Of a stretch of 64,000 nt of DNA, positions 1 through 11,011 are shown piece after piece. The notes under the pieces were generated by a model, which was not told the origin of the DNA, searched no databases, and was given only the letters and a program-made list of their open reading frames with translations. The stretch is from positions 1,798,001 to 1,862,000 of the forward strand of contig NZ_JAUSYU010000001.1 in the NCBI RefSeq assembly GCF_030817075.1, read 5' to 3'. How positions within the stretch are numbered: position 1 is the stretch's first letter; each line of letters opens with the position of its first letter. Position numbers and translations under genes: made by a program. Origin of the DNA: Arthrobacter sp. V1I9. Its GTDB lineage: Bacteria; Actinomycetota; Actinomycetes; Actinomycetales; Micrococcaceae.

Positions 1-609
1 CTGAGCAACCAGCCGGCCCAGTTCGGCCTTCCCAAAACTGCCAAGAACCTTGAAGGGTACCTGGCCCCGGGTGAGCACCGTTACCCACTCGGCACGTCGG
101 CGAAGGACATCCTCCAATCGCTGGTCAAGACCACCGTGGACGAGCTTGAGTCCCAGGGCATCACAGATCCGGCCAAGCAGTACAGGGCCGTCATCGTGGC
201 CAGCATCGTGCAGGCCGAGGGCGGCCAGGCTGAGTACGGTGACGTGGCCGGTGCAATTTACAACCGGCTCAAACCCAATGACCAGACCAACGGGTTCCTG
301 CAGGTGGACTCTGCTGTCACCTACGGCCTGGGCACCAAGAGCTACAACTTCACGGACGAACAGCGCCAGGACAAGTCCAACCCGTACAATACCTACGCGA
401 ATCCGGGCCTGCCCCCTGGCCCCATCGGTTCTCCGGGAAAGGCAGCCATCGACGCTGCTGCCAAGCCCAAGTCCAACGACTTCCTGTACTGGGTAACCAT
501 CAACCTGGACACCAAGGAAACGAAGTTCTCCCGGACGCTGGCTGAACACAACACCTACGTGGACCAGTACAACGCCTGGTGCACGGCGAACGTTGGCCGC
601 TGCGCATGA
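1..609 (+). CDS. mltG: Endolytic transglycosylase MltG, C-terminal part (5' end outside window)
   Basis: The reading frame is open from base 1 and its start lies upstream of the window; 202 residues are visible. MltG is a membrane-anchored lytic transglycosylase that cuts nascent peptidoglycan strands and so sets glycan length. The family signatures seen are LEGYLAPGEHRY near residue 18, corresponding to the EGYL-P-TY block, and ASIVQAEGG near residue 68, which holds the glutamate I take as the candidate catalytic acid. These are followed by YNRLKPND and LQVDSAVTYGLG. The C-terminus contains an unusual Cys pair (WCTANVGRC). The stop overlaps the aroE start as ATGA. An mltG-aroE-aroC order is common in actinobacteria, so the identification is secure although the N-terminal membrane anchor cannot be seen. 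Confidence 0.93.
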   Translation: MSNQPAQFGLPKTAKNLEGYLAPGEHRYPLGTSAKDILQSLVKTTVDELESQGITDPAKQYRAVIVASIVQAEGGQAEYGDVAGAIYNRLKPNDQTNGFLQVDSAVTYGLGTKSYNFTDEQRQDKSNPYNTYANPGLPPGPIGSPGKAAIDAAAKPKSNDFLYWVTINLDTKETKFSRTLAEHNTYVDQYNAWCTANVGRCA

Positions 610-1466
610 GCCTGCGGGCAGCCGTCCTGGGCCACCCCATCAGCCACTCAAAGTCTCCGGCACTGCATCACGCGGCGTACAGCCAGCTGGGCATCGGCAT
701 CAGCTATACGGCCATCGATGTCACTGAACAGATGCTGCCCTCGTTGATGCGGCAGCTCCGCGACCAGCCAGGCTGGCGCGGCCTGTCCGTCACCATGCCC
801 TTGAAGTCCGCCATGGTCAGTGAGGTGGACGAAGTGCGCGGTGTCGCGCGGACCTTGGGCGTGGTGAATACCGTAGCTTTCGAGAAGCACGGGAGCGGTT
901 CCCGGGCCATCGGGTTCAATACGGACGTCACAGGAATCGTTAACGCCGTTCGCCATGCAGGCGGGGGGACGCCCGTTGAGCCCGTTATCTTGGGCGGGGG
1001 CGGGACGGCGGCCGCTGCTGTTGCAGCCCTGACGGAACTGGGAGCCGGCTCGGCGCTGCTCTTCGTCCGTGATCCCTTCCGCACCCCCGAAGTCCGCGCC
1101 GCCGCAGAAAGCCTTGGCCTCTCCCTGGAGATCCGCCCCCTCACGGAGGCGGCGGAACCAACGGCCGCTGCCGACGTCGTTATTTCCACCCTGCCGCCGC
1201 GCGCGGCAGACGGGCTGGCGGCAGAAATTGCGGCACTGAAGACTTCCACGTCCGGCGTTCTGCTGGATGTGGCCTACGATCCCTGGCCCAGCCTCATTGC
1301 GTCAGTGTGGGAGGCCGGCGGCGGCGCCGTGGTGCCCGGCCTCGAAATGCTGCTGTACCAGGCCGTGGAACAGGTGCGCCTGTTCAGCCACCTCGAAGAA
1401 GAAGTTAACGCATCTGTCATAGATGTGATGTGTGACGCAGTCGGCCTTCCCCGACGGGCGTTGTGA
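606..1466 (+). CDS. aroE: Shikimate dehydrogenase (NADP+)
   Basis: Reduces 3-dehydroshikimate to shikimate with NADPH in the chorismate pathway; cytosolic, 286 aa. The substrate-binding [10 protein letters not shown] lies at residues 9-18, the LSVTMPLK block carries the probable catalytic Lys67, and GFNTDVTG carries Asp107. The nucleotide-binding GGGGTAAAA loop follows near residue 130, and the C-terminal [10 protein letters not shown] is also typical. I chose the ATG at 606 because it overlaps the mltG stop (ATGA) and the protein then begins [15 protein letters not shown]; the GTG at 579 would add nine residues with no homology value. The stop overlaps the region just upstream of aroC, so the aro genes are likely one transcript. 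Confidence 0.93.
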   Translation: MSLRAAVLGHPISHSKSPALHHAAYSQLGIGISYTAIDVTEQMLPSLMRQLRDQPGWRGLSVTMPLKSAMVSEVDEVRGVARTLGVVNTVAFEKHGSGSRAIGFNTDVTGIVNAVRHAGGGTPVEPVILGGGGTAAAAVAALTELGAGSALLFVRDPFRTPEVRAAAESLGLSLEIRPLTEAAEPTAAADVVISTLPPRAADGLAAEIAALKTSTSGVLLDVAYDPWPSLIASVWEAGGGAVVPGLEMLLYQAVEQVRLFSHLEEEVNASVIDVMCDAVGLPRRAL

Positions 1467-1492
1467 CCGCCATACGTGGCAGGATGGAAAAT

Positions 1493-2692
1493 ATGTTGCG
1501 TTGGTTGACTGCCGGTGAATCCCATGGCCCGGCCCTGATGGGAATTATTGAGGGCGTCCCCGCCGGTGTGGAGATCACCAGCGGGCACATCGCTGATTCA
1601 CTGGCCCGCCGCCGCCTGGGCTATGGCCGCGGCGCACGCATGAAGTTCGAACAGGACGTTGTGACCATCCTCGGCGGCGTCCGGCACGGCCTCACGCAGG
1701 GCGGCCCCGTGGCCATCCAGGTGGGCAATACGGAATGGCCCAAGTGGGAGCAGATCATGTCGGCCGATCCGGTTTCTGCCGAACTGCTCGCCGACCAGGC
1801 CCGCAATGCACCGCTGACCCGCCCCCGCCCCGGGCACGCCGACTTCACCGGGATGCAGAAGTACGGCTTCGACGAGGCCCGGCCCGTCCTGGAACGCGCC
1901 AGCGCCCGTGAGACTGCCACCCGCGTGGCCATGGGCACCGTCGCCGCGCAGTTCCTGAAGCACCTCGGCATCGAACTTGTCAGCCACACCGTCTCCATTG
2001 CAACGGTCACGGTACCCGAGGGGCGTCCGCTGCCGGTTCCCACGGACGTGCTTGCCCTGGACTCGGATCCGCTGCGCTGTTTTGACCGGGAAACCTCAAA
2101 CGCAATGGTGGCCGAGGTGGACGCGGCGCACAAGGAGGGCGAAACCCTGGGTGGGGTGGTTGAAGTCCTCGCCTACGGACTCCCGCCGGGTCTGGGCAGC
2201 TACGTGCACTGGGACCGCCGGCTCGATTCCCGGCTCGCCGCAGCACTGATGGGCATCCAGGCCATCAAGGGCGTGGAGGTCGGCGACGGCTTCCTGACCG
2301 CCGCACGCCGCGGTTCGGCCGCCCACGACGAAATCGTCAGGGATTCCAACGGGCGCATCGTCCGCACCAGCAACCGGGCCGGCGGCATCGAAGGCGGCAT
2401 GAGCATCGGCGACGTCCTGCGCGTCCGCGCGGCCATGAAGCCCATCGCCACGGTGCCCCGTGCGCTGAAAACCATTGACGTCAGCACCGGGGAAGCCGCG
2501 AAGGCGCACCACCAGCGCTCGGATGTCTGTGCTGTACCGGCGGCCGGCGTGGTGGCTGAAGCCATGGTGGCGCTGGTCCTGGCCGAGGCCGTCACCGAAA
2601 AGTTCGGCGGCGATTCCGTGGCGGAGACCGCACGCAACATCAAGGGTTACCTGGACAGCATTCCGGCGTCCCTGGACTCGATCGGCCAGTAA
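1493..2692 (+). CDS. aroC: Chorismate synthase
   Basis: Catalyses the last shikimate-pathway step, anti-1,4 elimination of phosphate from EPSP to give chorismate, using reduced FMN. The protein is 399 aa, a normal family length. It begins [15 protein letters not shown], with the conserved SHG near residue 11, and continues with [19 protein letters not shown] and the C-terminal [14 protein letters not shown]. The ATG at 1493 is preferred: AGGATGGA lies just upstream and the family N-terminus [12 protein letters not shown] starts there. In-frame GTG 1463 and ATG 1484 would add non-conserved residues. The stop directly abuts the aroK start. Confidence 0.95.
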   Translation: MLRWLTAGESHGPALMGIIEGVPAGVEITSGHIADSLARRRLGYGRGARMKFEQDVVTILGGVRHGLTQGGPVAIQVGNTEWPKWEQIMSADPVSAELLADQARNAPLTRPRPGHADFTGMQKYGFDEARPVLERASARETATRVAMGTVAAQFLKHLGIELVSHTVSIATVTVPEGRPLPVPTDVLALDSDPLRCFDRETSNAMVAEVDAAHKEGETLGGVVEVLAYGLPPGLGSYVHWDRRLDSRLAAALMGIQAIKGVEVGDGFLTAARRGSAAHDEIVRDSNGRIVRTSNRAGGIEGGMSIGDVLRVRAAMKPIATVPRALKTIDVSTGEAAKAHHQRSDVCAVPAAGVVAEAMVALVLAEAVTEKFGGDSVAETARNIKGYLDSIPASLDSIGQ

Positions 2693-4346
<1,654 letters not shown>

Positions 4347-4347
<1 letters not shown>

Positions 4348-4865
4348 TGCACGGCGACATGGAAGGCACAGCAGACTGGCCGGACACCGGCTTCCCGGGC
4401 ATCCGCATTAACCCGGAAACCCTGCTGCCGCAGATCGTGAACGAGGACGCCTGCCGCCAGGCGCTGGCGGTGTCCACGGACCCCGCCGACCACATCTTTG
4501 TCCTGCTGGTGGAAGGGCACTCGGCGGAGGCGGCGGAACTGCTGGCCGAAGCGCGTTTCAAGGATCCCGAATCCTTCAGGCTGCGGGCGTTCGAGGCCGA
4601 AGTGCTTCGGGTTTCGAACCGGCCGGACCGTGCCGTGGAACTGTTCCGGCAGCTCCTCGCCGAGGTGCAGGGGACGCCCCGCGAAGCGCTGGTCCTGCAG
4701 TTCCTGGGCAAGACCCAGTACACAGCGGGCCAGACATCCGCGGCAGTCGAATCCTTCGCCCGCGCCCTGGACCTCCGGGTGGCCGAGTCGGCCGACGCCG
4801 CCCTCATCTACTCATCTACAGTGGCGCTGCAGCGTGCCAGGGACGTCCTGGACCTGGCCTGCTGA
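4347..4865 (+). CDS. TPR-like conserved protein of the aro cluster
   Basis: A 172-aa soluble protein with no signal peptide or membrane segment. From residue 50 on it is almost all amphipathic helix: ILLVEGHSAEAAELLAEARF, then RPDRAVELFRQLLAE, then GQTSAAVESFARALDL. Each resembles a tetratricopeptide helix pair, with the A-x-x-x-F-x-x-A-L-x-L pattern in the last one. The N-terminal 40 residues hold PGIRINPETLLPQIVNEDACRQAL, which does not look like TPR. The start overlaps the aroB stop and a hairpin follows the gene, so it is the last cistron of the aro operon. TPR modules mediate protein contacts; the partner is unknown and I assign no function. Confidence 0.75.
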
Positions 4866-4874
4866 CGGAGTTCG

Positions 4875-4899
4875 CCTGGCCGTCCCGAAAGGGGCCAGG
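4875..4899 (+). terminator. Hairpin after the aro operon
   Basis: CCTGGCC (4875-4881) and GGCCAGG (4893-4899) form a perfect 7-bp stem with an 11-nt loop, 10 nt after the stop of the TPR-like gene. There is no U tract directly after it, so it may be a weak or factor-assisted terminator. A T7 run occurs later, near 4927. Confidence 0.45.
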
Positions 4900-4910
4900 G
4901 ATTAACCCGG

Positions 4911-4987
4911 TAGAATGGTTCTTGAATTTTTTTCGAAGACCCGATTTTTGACAAATACGCGCTGGCAGGCCGATTGGCTGGCCTGCC
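4911..4987 (+). promoter_or_regulatory. Putative efp promoter and structured leader
   Basis: TAGAAT at 4911-4916 is a good -10 hexamer, with no convincing -35. The region after it is unusually AT-rich for this genome (T7 run near 4927, TTGACA at 4948). GGCAGGCC (4964-4971) and GGCCTGCC (4980-4987) form a perfect 8-bp hairpin with an 8-nt loop, about 50 nt before the efp start. The sequence shows the elements; promoter activity is inferred. Confidence 0.4.
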
Positions 4988-5038
4988 CGGCATACAACGT
5001 CTGACAACGCGACCAGACAAAGAAACCAGAGGAAACCA

Positions 5039-5602
5039 GTGGCAACCACTAACGACATCAAGAACGGAACGGTCCTGAAGCTCGAGGGCCAGCTCTGGAA
5101 CATCATTGAATTCCAGCACGTCAAGCCGGGCAAGGGCGGCGCTTTCGTGCGTACCAAGATGCGCAACGTGATGTCCGGAAAGGTCGTGGACAAGACGTTC
5201 AACGCCGGGCTCAAGATAGAGACCGCCACCGTTGACCGCCGCGATTACCAGTACCTGTACCAGGACGGCGCGGACTTCGTGTTCATGGACACCTCCGATT
5301 ACGACCAGATCACGGTTTCCGGCGCTACCGTCGGCGACGCCACCAACTTCATGCTCGAAAACCAGATGGTCAACATCGCCATCCACGAGGGCAACCCGCT
5401 CTACATCGAACTGCCGCCGAGCGTCGTGCTCGAAATTACCTACACCGAGCCTGGCCTGCAGGGCGACCGCTCCTCCGCCGGCACCAAGCCCGCCACCCTG
5501 GAAACCGGCTACGAGATCCAGGTTCCGCTGTTCATCGAGAACAACACCAAGGTCAAGGTTGACACCCGCGACGGCAGCTACCTCGGCCGGGTCACCGAGT
5601 AG
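5039..5602 (+). CDS. efp: Translation elongation factor P
   Basis: EF-P binds between the ribosomal P and E sites and rescues ribosomes stalled on polyproline; 187 aa with the usual KOW-like N-domain followed by two OB-like domains. The tip loop reads PGKGGAF with the conserved lysine at residue 32. The C-terminal signature [12 protein letters not shown] is present. The GTG start at 5039 follows AGAGGAAACCA. The stop overlaps the nusB start by one base, so efp-nusB is a two-gene unit. No epmA or epmB-like modification gene is in the window, so the state of Lys32 cannot be judged from sequence. Confidence 0.95.
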   Translation: MATTNDIKNGTVLKLEGQLWNIIEFQHVKPGKGGAFVRTKMRNVMSGKVVDKTFNAGLKIETATVDRRDYQYLYQDGADFVFMDTSDYDQITVSGATVGDATNFMLENQMVNIAIHEGNPLYIELPPSVVLEITYTEPGLQGDRSSAGTKPATLETGYEIQVPLFIENNTKVKVDTRDGSYLGRVTE

Positions 5603-6012
5603 TGAGCGCACGCGGTAAAGCCCGTAACAGGGCCCTGGATGTTCTTTTCGAGGCCGAGCAGCGTTCGGTTTCAGCCTTCGACGTGCTCCGGGCACGCCGT
5701 GAGAAGACCGACCAGGTGGTCAACCCGTACACCCTGGAAATCGTTGAGGGTGTGCTGTCCCAGCAGGCAGCGATCGATGAATTCCTCGAAACGTACTCGC
5801 AGGGCTGGACCCTTGAGCGGATGCCGTCCGTGGACCGCATCATCCTGCGGATTGGAACCTGGGAGCTCCTCTACAACGACGACGTCCCGGACGGCGTGGC
5901 AGTGAGCGAAGCAGTGGCACTGGCCAAGACGCTTTCCACCGACGAGTCGCCGCAGTTCATCAACGGCCTCCTGGGCCGCCTGCAGCAGCTGAAGCCTTCC
6001 TTGCTGGCTTAG
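5602..6012 (+). CDS. nusB: Transcription antitermination factor NusB
   Basis: An all-helical RNA-binding protein of 136 aa that, with NusE (S10), binds boxA in rRNA leaders and prevents premature termination. It opens SARGKARNRALDVLFEAEQR, a classic NusB helix, and later has RIILRIGTWELLYNDDVPDGVAVSEAVALAK, which matches the conserved helix containing the EA-E-A pattern. The GTG start shares its first base with the efp stop. A strong hairpin lies just past the stop. Confidence 0.95.
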   Translation: MSARGKARNRALDVLFEAEQRSVSAFDVLRARREKTDQVVNPYTLEIVEGVLSQQAAIDEFLETYSQGWTLERMPSVDRIILRIGTWELLYNDDVPDGVAVSEAVALAKTLSTDESPQFINGLLGRLQQLKPSLLA

Positions 6013-6024
6013 TGTTTGCAAAAC

Positions 6025-6064
6025 GCGAAGGGCTGGCCTACCACCGTGGAGGCCAGCCCTTCGC
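6025..6064. terminator. Bidirectional hairpin between nusB and prsW
   Basis: A perfect 15-bp inverted repeat (6025-6039 with 6050-6064) encloses a 10-nt loop. The core is AAGGGCTGGCCT/AGGCCAGCCCTT. It sits between the convergent nusB and PrsW-type genes, 12 nt after the nusB stop and 7 nt from the prsW stop, so it can serve both strands. There is no long U tract on either side. Confidence 0.8.
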
Positions 6065-6071
6065 AGTTAAC

Positions 6072-7352
6072 TCAGCGGGCGACGGCGTCCCGCAGGGCAA
6101 GGACGCGCTGCAACTGCTGGCGCTCTTCAGCCTGGTGCACTTGGACGTCGCGACCGCTCAGGATGCGCTGGCGGGTATTCGCCAGCTGGGTGGCCTCCTT
6201 CAGGAACTCCTTCATCTGCCGCTTTTTGCCGTAGCTGCCCGCCCAGTTCAGGGCTGTACGCCGGCCGCCCAGCGTCGCCAGCAACTCCACCTCCGCAGGG
6301 GTGAACCACCCGGCGGCGGAATATTCGAGCAGGCGCTGGCGGGTCAGCCGCTTTTCCGCAACACGCAGGAGGATGATGCCTGCGACGGCGAGGAAGAAGA
6401 TGGGAACCTGCACCAGGATGTAATCCACCAGGAAGCCCTGGCCCATGCTGTTCCAGCGGTTATGCAGGAACATGGCCGGCAGCAGCCCCACGAAGAAAGC
6501 AGCTACCGAAGCGCCTGAATGCCAGCGCCGGGCGGCGAAGCCCATAATGAGCCCGGTGGTGCCGGTGAAGATCGCGTGGGCGAAGGGGGACATGACACCG
6601 CGGAGGAAGAACACCTGGGCGAAGTCGCTGGCCGGGTCTGCCGATTCCGCGATGGCCCTGCCGAAATACAGGATGTTCTCCGTGAAGGCGAAGCCACCGG
6701 CGATGGTGAACGCAAAGACCACGCCGTCCACCGGTCCGTCGAAGTGCTTCCTGGCCAGCAGGAGCAGGAGCAACAGCCCCAGTGATTTGGCGAACTCCTC
6801 CACAATCGGGGCCTGCACAGTGGCCATGTAGGTCTGCAGGTCGGCTCCGTCCGACAATTGGAACCCCAGCACGAAGAACGGCTGGATGAGCAGGGTGACG
6901 GCGATGGACACCGCAGCGCCCCAGGTGAAGGCGAAGTACAGGAGCCGCTTTGGCTCGGGTTCCCACTTGTCGATGACGTACACGGCCAGGAGCACCACCG
7001 ACAGGGGAATGAGCGAGGCCAGGAATCCCACTATGAACCCCGCCGGTCCCGTGTTCGAGAGCAGGAACGGCACCACCAGGAACAAGCTGAGGAAGGCCAG
7101 GACACTGCCGCCGATGGTCAGTCCCAGCAACCCGCCGCTGCGGGCCCTGCCGGCCCGGACCACCGTTCCCTGGACCTGCGGCGGCACCACCGTATCCACG
7201 GGGCGGCCCTGATGCCCCGGCGCGGACCGGTAGTTCTCCGGCAGCACGTGCCCCATCCAGCTTGGGTTGGCATCGCGGGGGAGCGGTGCGCCGGCTCCGC
7301 GATACGGATCTTCGGGTTGCCCGGACGCCGGGTAGCGGGGATGCATCGACAT
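6072..7352 (-). CDS. PrsW family intramembrane metalloprotease
   Basis: A 426-aa polytopic membrane protein. The first ~75 residues are polar and Pro-rich (cytosolic), followed by about eight or nine hydrophobic helices. PrsW-family marks are the VEEFAKSLG motif near residue 185, AFTENILYFG near 222 and the HAIFTGTTG segment near 260, which together supply the Glu and His residues conserved in this CAAX-protease-related family. B. subtilis PrsW cleaves the anti-sigma factor RsiW, but the actinobacterial substrate is unknown and no anti-sigma gene is nearby. I chose the ATG at 7352; an upstream TTG at 7388 is less likely. It is divergent from pyrR and convergent with nusB. Confidence 0.82.
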   Translation of the reverse strand: MSMHPRYPASGQPEDPYRGAGAPLPRDANPSWMGHVLPENYRSAPGHQGRPVDTVVPPQVQGTVVRAGRARSGGLLGLTIGGSVLAFLSLFLVVPFLLSNTGPAGFIVGFLASLIPLSVVLLAVYVIDKWEPEPKRLLYFAFTWGAAVSIAVTLLIQPFFVLGFQLSDGADLQTYMATVQAPIVEEFAKSLGLLLLLLLARKHFDGPVDGVVFAFTIAGGFAFTENILYFGRAIAESADPASDFAQVFFLRGVMSPFAHAIFTGTTGLIMGFAARRWHSGASVAAFFVGLLPAMFLHNRWNSMGQGFLVDYILVQVPIFFLAVAGIILLRVAEKRLTRQRLLEYSAAGWFTPAEVELLATLGGRRTALNWAGSYGKKRQMKEFLKEATQLANTRQRILSGRDVQVHQAEERQQLQRVLALRDAVAR

Positions 7353-7460
7353 ACCCGAAAGCCTAGGTGGCTCCCGCCAAGGGTCCAAGGATCCCGGCCA
7401 CGAGCCGCGGGAGTGTGATCATCAACGCGTCCTCCCGGCACGGGTCCCGCCGGGCCCGTG

Positions 7461-7469
7461 TGGTAATTT
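7461..7469 (+). promoter_or_regulatory. Putative extended -10 of the pyr operon promoter
   Basis: TGGTAATTT has the TGn-TAnnnT form of an extended -10, which would start transcription near 7476. That leaves a leader of about 55 nt before the pyrR start, containing the PyrR-loop sequence. An inverted repeat CACGGG/CCCGTG lies directly upstream. Confidence 0.45.
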
Positions 7470-7494
7470 TGGAACGCACATGATCCTTTTTTAA

Positions 7495-7516
7495 TTCCGT
7501 CCTGTGAGGCGGGGAA
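7495..7516 (+). promoter_or_regulatory. PyrR-binding loop in the pyrR leader
   Basis: GTCCTGTGAGGC (7499-7510) fits the core of the published PyrR RNA-binding consensus ARUCCNGNGAGGYU at every constrained core position (RUCCNGNGAGGY). The flanks TTCC (7495-7498) and GGAA (7513-7516) can pair to hold it as a hairpin loop. It lies 20 nt before the TTG start and runs into the Shine-Dalgarno region. No terminator follows. This arrangement points to translational repression of the pyrR message, as described for mycobacterial PyrR, rather than Bacillus-type attenuation. The match is seen directly; PyrR binding is inferred. Confidence 0.75.
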
Positions 7517-7530
7517 AGGGGAGACGAGCG

Positions 7531-8118
7531 TTGACTTCTGTCACCAGCGCACCGGTTCCAGCCAGGGTTGTCCTCAGCCAGGCGGACATAGACCGGGCCC
7601 TCACTCGTATCGCCCATGAGATCCTCGAGGCCAACAAAGGTTCCCAGGACCTCGTCCTGCTCGGCATTCCCCGCCGCGGTTACCCGCTGGCCGCGAGGCT
7701 TGCCGAAAAAATTGCCGCCGCTGATCCCGGCGTGGATGCCGCCGCGATCGTTGGCCAGCTGGACGTCACGATGTTCCGCGACGACCTCTCGCACCAGGGC
7801 ACGCGCCCACCGTACCCCACCAAGCTCCCGCGAACAGGCATCGATAACAAGGTGGTTGTCCTCATAGATGATGTCCTGTACTCAGGCCGCACCATCCGTG
7901 CCGCGCTTGACGCCCTCGTCGACCTGGGCCGGCCCCGCATCGTCCGGCTTGCTGTGCTGATCGACCGCGGCCACCGCGAGCTGCCTATCCGCGCTGACCA
8001 CGTGGGCAAAAACCTGCCCACGTCATCCGCGGAAAAGGTCCGGGTCCGGCTCGAGGAAACTGACACCGCCCCGGGCGGCACTCCGGTCAATGAAGTAGTC
8101 ATCGAGGGCCGCTCGTGA
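7531..8118 (+). CDS. pyrR: Bifunctional pyr operon regulator / uracil phosphoribosyltransferase PyrR
   Basis: RNA-binding regulator of the pyrimidine operon with a phosphoribosyltransferase fold; 195 aa from the TTG at 7531. The PRPP-binding motif [13 protein letters not shown] is clear, and [17 protein letters not shown] and [17 protein letters not shown] segments match PyrR. The TTG start is supported by AAAGGGGAGA just upstream. A GTG at 7504 is in frame, but it sits inside the PyrR-binding-loop sequence and is therefore unlikely. It is the first gene of a pyr operon, overlapping pyrB by 4 nt. UMP-bound PyrR would be expected to shut down its own message and the genes behind it. Confidence 0.93.
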   Translation: MTSVTSAPVPARVVLSQADIDRALTRIAHEILEANKGSQDLVLLGIPRRGYPLAARLAEKIAAADPGVDAAAIVGQLDVTMFRDDLSHQGTRPPYPTKLPRTGIDNKVVVLIDDVLYSGRTIRAALDALVDLGRPRIVRLAVLIDRGHRELPIRADHVGKNLPTSSAEKVRVRLEETDTAPGGTPVNEVVIEGRS

Positions 8119-9140
8119 AGCACCTGCTCTCCACTGACAACCTCAGCCTCACCAACGCCATCCGCATCCTCGACACCGCCGAGGAAATGGCAGCCGTGGG
8201 CGACCGCGAGGTCAAGAAGCTGCCCGCCCTCCGCGGCCGCACCGTGGTCAACCTCTTTTTCGAGGACTCGACCCGCACCCGCATCTCCTTCGAAGCCGCT
8301 GCAAAGCGGCTCTCGGCGGACGTTATCAACTTCGCCGCCAAGGGCTCCTCGGTCTCCAAGGGGGAGTCCCTCAAGGACACTGCCCAGACGCTGTCCGCGA
8401 TGGGTGCCGACGCCGTCGTGATCCGGCACTGGGCTTCCGGCGCTCCGCACCGGCTGGCCGCGACCGACTGGATCGACGCCGCCGTCATCAATGCCGGCGA
8501 CGGCACCCACGAGCACCCCACCCAGGCGCTGCTGGATGCGTTCACCATGCGCCGGCACTGGGCACGCCTGGCCGGCACCGGTTCCGAAGGTGCCGACCTG
8601 AAGGGCATGCGCGTGGCCATCGCCGGTGACGTCCTGCATTCCCGCGTGGCCCGCTCCAACGTTTGGCTCCTGCGCACCCTTGGGGCCGACGTCACCCTCG
8701 TGGCGCCGCCCACGCTGCTGCCCATCGGCGTCGAAAAGTGGCCCTGCAAGGTGAGCTACAACATGGACGAAACCATCGAGCACGGCGTTGACGCTGTAAT
8801 GATGCTCCGCGTCCAGGGTGAACGCATGAACGCCTCCTTCTTCCCGAGCACCCGCGAATACTCCCGCCGTTGGGGCTTCGACGACAACCGGCTGCGCGCG
8901 CTGGACGCACTGGGCATGAAGGACACCATCATCATGCACCCCGGCCCCATGAACCGGGGCCTCGAAATCTCGGCGGCCGCTGCCGATTCCCCCCGCTCCA
9001 CCGTCCTGGCCCAGGTGCGCAACGGCGTTTCCGTGCGCATGGCCGCCCTTTACCTGCTGCTCTCCGGGGACACCCGCGAACCAGCGGCCGCCCCCGACCT
9101 GGCGTATACCGGCACCCATTCCACCAAGGAGAGCAACTGA
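8115..9140 (+). CDS. pyrB: Aspartate carbamoyltransferase catalytic subunit
   Basis: Condenses carbamoyl phosphate with aspartate, the first committed pyrimidine step; 341 aa. The carbamoyl-phosphate signature [13 protein letters not shown] is at about residues 50-62, and [10 protein letters not shown] with the catalytic His lies near residue 138. [12 protein letters not shown] near the C-terminus is the aspartate-site loop. No pyrI regulatory subunit follows, as is normal for the actinobacterial type. The GTG start overlaps the pyrR stop, and the stop overlaps the pyrC start (TGATG). Confidence 0.95.
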   Translation: MKHLLSTDNLSLTNAIRILDTAEEMAAVGDREVKKLPALRGRTVVNLFFEDSTRTRISFEAAAKRLSADVINFAAKGSSVSKGESLKDTAQTLSAMGADAVVIRHWASGAPHRLAATDWIDAAVINAGDGTHEHPTQALLDAFTMRRHWARLAGTGSEGADLKGMRVAIAGDVLHSRVARSNVWLLRTLGADVTLVAPPTLLPIGVEKWPCKVSYNMDETIEHGVDAVMMLRVQGERMNASFFPSTREYSRRWGFDDNRLRALDALGMKDTIIMHPGPMNRGLEISAAAADSPRSTVLAQVRNGVSVRMAALYLLLSGDTREPAAAPDLAYTGTHSTKESN

Positions 9141-10486
9141 TGGCAGGCAACACCGGTACCTATCTGATCCGCGGGGCCTCGATCCTGGGCGGCGAGCCGG
9201 CCGACCTGCTGATCCGCGACGGCGTGATCGCCGAAACCGGCACCGACCTTTCGTCTGAAGGGCAGGGCAGTGATGCCACCGTCATCGACGGAGCCGGCCT
9301 GGTGGCACTGCCGGGCATGGTGGACGTGCATACGCACCTCCGCGAGCCGGGCCGCGAGGACGCAGAAACCGTCGAGACAGGCACCCGCGCTGCGGCCCTG
9401 GGCGGCTACACCGCCGTGCATGCCATGGCCAACAGCACTCCCGTGGCCGATACCGCGGGCGTGGTGGAACAGGTGTACACCCTCGGCCAGAAGGCCGGCT
9501 GGGTGGACGTGCGTCCCGTGGGCGCCGTGACCGTGGGGCTGGCCGGCGAGCAGCTCGCCGAGCTCGGTGCCATGGCCGATTCCCGCGCCAGGGTCCGGAT
9601 GTTCTCCGACGACGGCATCTGCGTCCACGATCCCGTCCTCATGCGCAGGGCGCTGGAATACGTCAAGGCGTTCGACGGCGTGGTGGCCCAGCACGCGCAG
9701 GAGCCGCGGCTCACGGCGGGCGCCCAGATGAACGAGGGCGAAGTGTCCGCGGTGCTGGGACTCGCCGGCTGGCCGGCAGTAGCCGAGGAAAGCATCATCG
9801 CCCGCGATGTGCTGCTGGCCCAGCACGTCGGCTCACGGCTGCACGTCTGCCATGTTTCCACGGCCGGTTCGGTGGAAATCATCCGCTGGGCCAAGGAGCG
9901 CGGCATCAACGTCACGGCCGAGGTCACCCCGCACCACCTGCTGCTCACCGACGACCTGGTCCGCAGCTATGACCCCGTGTTCAAGGTCAACCCGCCGCTG
10001 CGGACCGACGCCGACGTCCAGGCCCTCCGTGCAGGCCTCGCGGACGGCACCATCGACGTCGTGGGTACAGACCATGCACCGCACCCCAGCGAGCACAAGG
10101 AATGCGAGTGGGCGCAGGCCGCCATGGGCATGACCGGGCTGGAAACGGCCTTGTCAGTCGTGCAGCACACGATGATTGAAACCGGTCTGTTGACGTGGGC
10201 CGATTTTGCCCGGGTGACCTCAGCCGCCGCAGCAAGGATCGGCCGCCTCGAGGACCAGGGCCGGCCGCTTGAAGCAGGGCAGCCAGCCAACGTCATCCTC
10301 GTGGACCCGGCCGCGCGCTGGACGGTTGAGCCGTCGAAGATGGCAACAATGGGCCGGAACTCCCCGTTCAAGGGCATGGAGCTGCCCGGCAAGGTTGTTG
10401 CCACGTTCTTCAAGGGACACCCCACCGTCCTCGACGGAGCCCTCAACACCCCGTACCCGCACGCCGCTTCCGTGGGCGCCGCCTGA
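9140..10486 (+). CDS. pyrC: Dihydroorotase
   Basis: Zinc amidohydrolase closing carbamoyl aspartate to dihydroorotate; 448 aa, class I type. The metal-binding [10 protein letters not shown] block, [18 protein letters not shown] and GTDHAPHP supply the expected His and Asp ligands in order. The ATG at 9140 overlaps the pyrB stop. The open frame extends far upstream inside pyrB but carries no family sequence there. The stop overlaps the next gene as TGATG, continuing the operon. Confidence 0.95.
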   Translation: MAGNTGTYLIRGASILGGEPADLLIRDGVIAETGTDLSSEGQGSDATVIDGAGLVALPGMVDVHTHLREPGREDAETVETGTRAAALGGYTAVHAMANSTPVADTAGVVEQVYTLGQKAGWVDVRPVGAVTVGLAGEQLAELGAMADSRARVRMFSDDGICVHDPVLMRRALEYVKAFDGVVAQHAQEPRLTAGAQMNEGEVSAVLGLAGWPAVAEESIIARDVLLAQHVGSRLHVCHVSTAGSVEIIRWAKERGINVTAEVTPHHLLLTDDLVRSYDPVFKVNPPLRTDADVQALRAGLADGTIDVVGTDHAPHPSEHKECEWAQAAMGMTGLETALSVVQHTMIETGLLTWADFARVTSAAAARIGRLEDQGRPLEAGQPANVILVDPAARWTVEPSKMATMGRNSPFKGMELPGKVVATFFKGHPTVLDGALNTPYPHAASVGAA

Positions 10487-11007
10487 TGGACACCCAGCTG
10501 CTTTCGCTGGTCATCACGCTGGCCCTCATCGCGGCAGCGTTCGGCCTCATCTGGATGGGTTGGCGGAACCGCCTGAAGCGCCAGGCCGACGTCGAACAGT
10601 TGCCTTCGGTGCCCGAGGCGCCGGGGGAGCCGCACGCCAGAGCCGGGGGGCAGTACGTCGCCTCTACCACCGGCGGTGACTGGCTGGACCGGATCGCGGT
10701 GCACGGGCTCGGCATCCGGACGAATGCCACGCTGGGGGTCTACCCGCACGGCGTCCTCTTTGACCGTTCCGGAGCGCCGGCGCTGTACATCCCCGCCGCG
10801 TCCCTCACCGGAGTACGGCTGGACAGTGGCATGGCCGGAAAGTTCGTTGAAAAGGACGGCCTCCTGGTCCTTTCATGGGTCCACGGCAGCCACGAGCTGG
10901 ACACCGGCTTCCGGACCCGCCGCGCGGAGGACAGGAACGTTGTTTTCGCAGCACTTCAGGAATTGATTTCTTCGGCCCCCGCGGCTGAGGCCAATAGTGG
11001 AAAGTAA
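10486..11007 (+). CDS. Membrane-anchored PH-like protein inside the pyr operon
   Basis: A 173-aa protein with one N-terminal membrane helix ([20 protein letters not shown], about residues 5-24), a basic stop-transfer (WRNRLKRQ), a Pro-rich linker and then a compact beta-rich domain with [35 protein letters not shown] and [21 protein letters not shown]. The strand pattern looks like a bacterial pleckstrin-homology-like domain. The start overlaps the pyrC stop and the end lies against carA. A gene of this type in this position recurs in related actinobacteria as I recall, suggesting a link to pyrimidine synthesis or just operon hitch-hiking. The function is unknown. Confidence 0.75.
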   Translation: MDTQLLSLVITLALIAAAFGLIWMGWRNRLKRQADVEQLPSVPEAPGEPHARAGGQYVASTTGGDWLDRIAVHGLGIRTNATLGVYPHGVLFDRSGAPALYIPAASLTGVRLDSGMAGKFVEKDGLLVLSWVHGSHELDTGFRTRRAEDRNVVFAALQELISSAPAAEANSGK

Positions 11008-11011
11008 AACA

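Noticed and set aside
7480..7494. A four-codon frame (MILF) in the pyrR leader as a leader peptide
   Set aside because: Too short and without codons relevant to pyrimidines; it does not sit at the predicted transcription start, and the PyrR loop explains the leader better.
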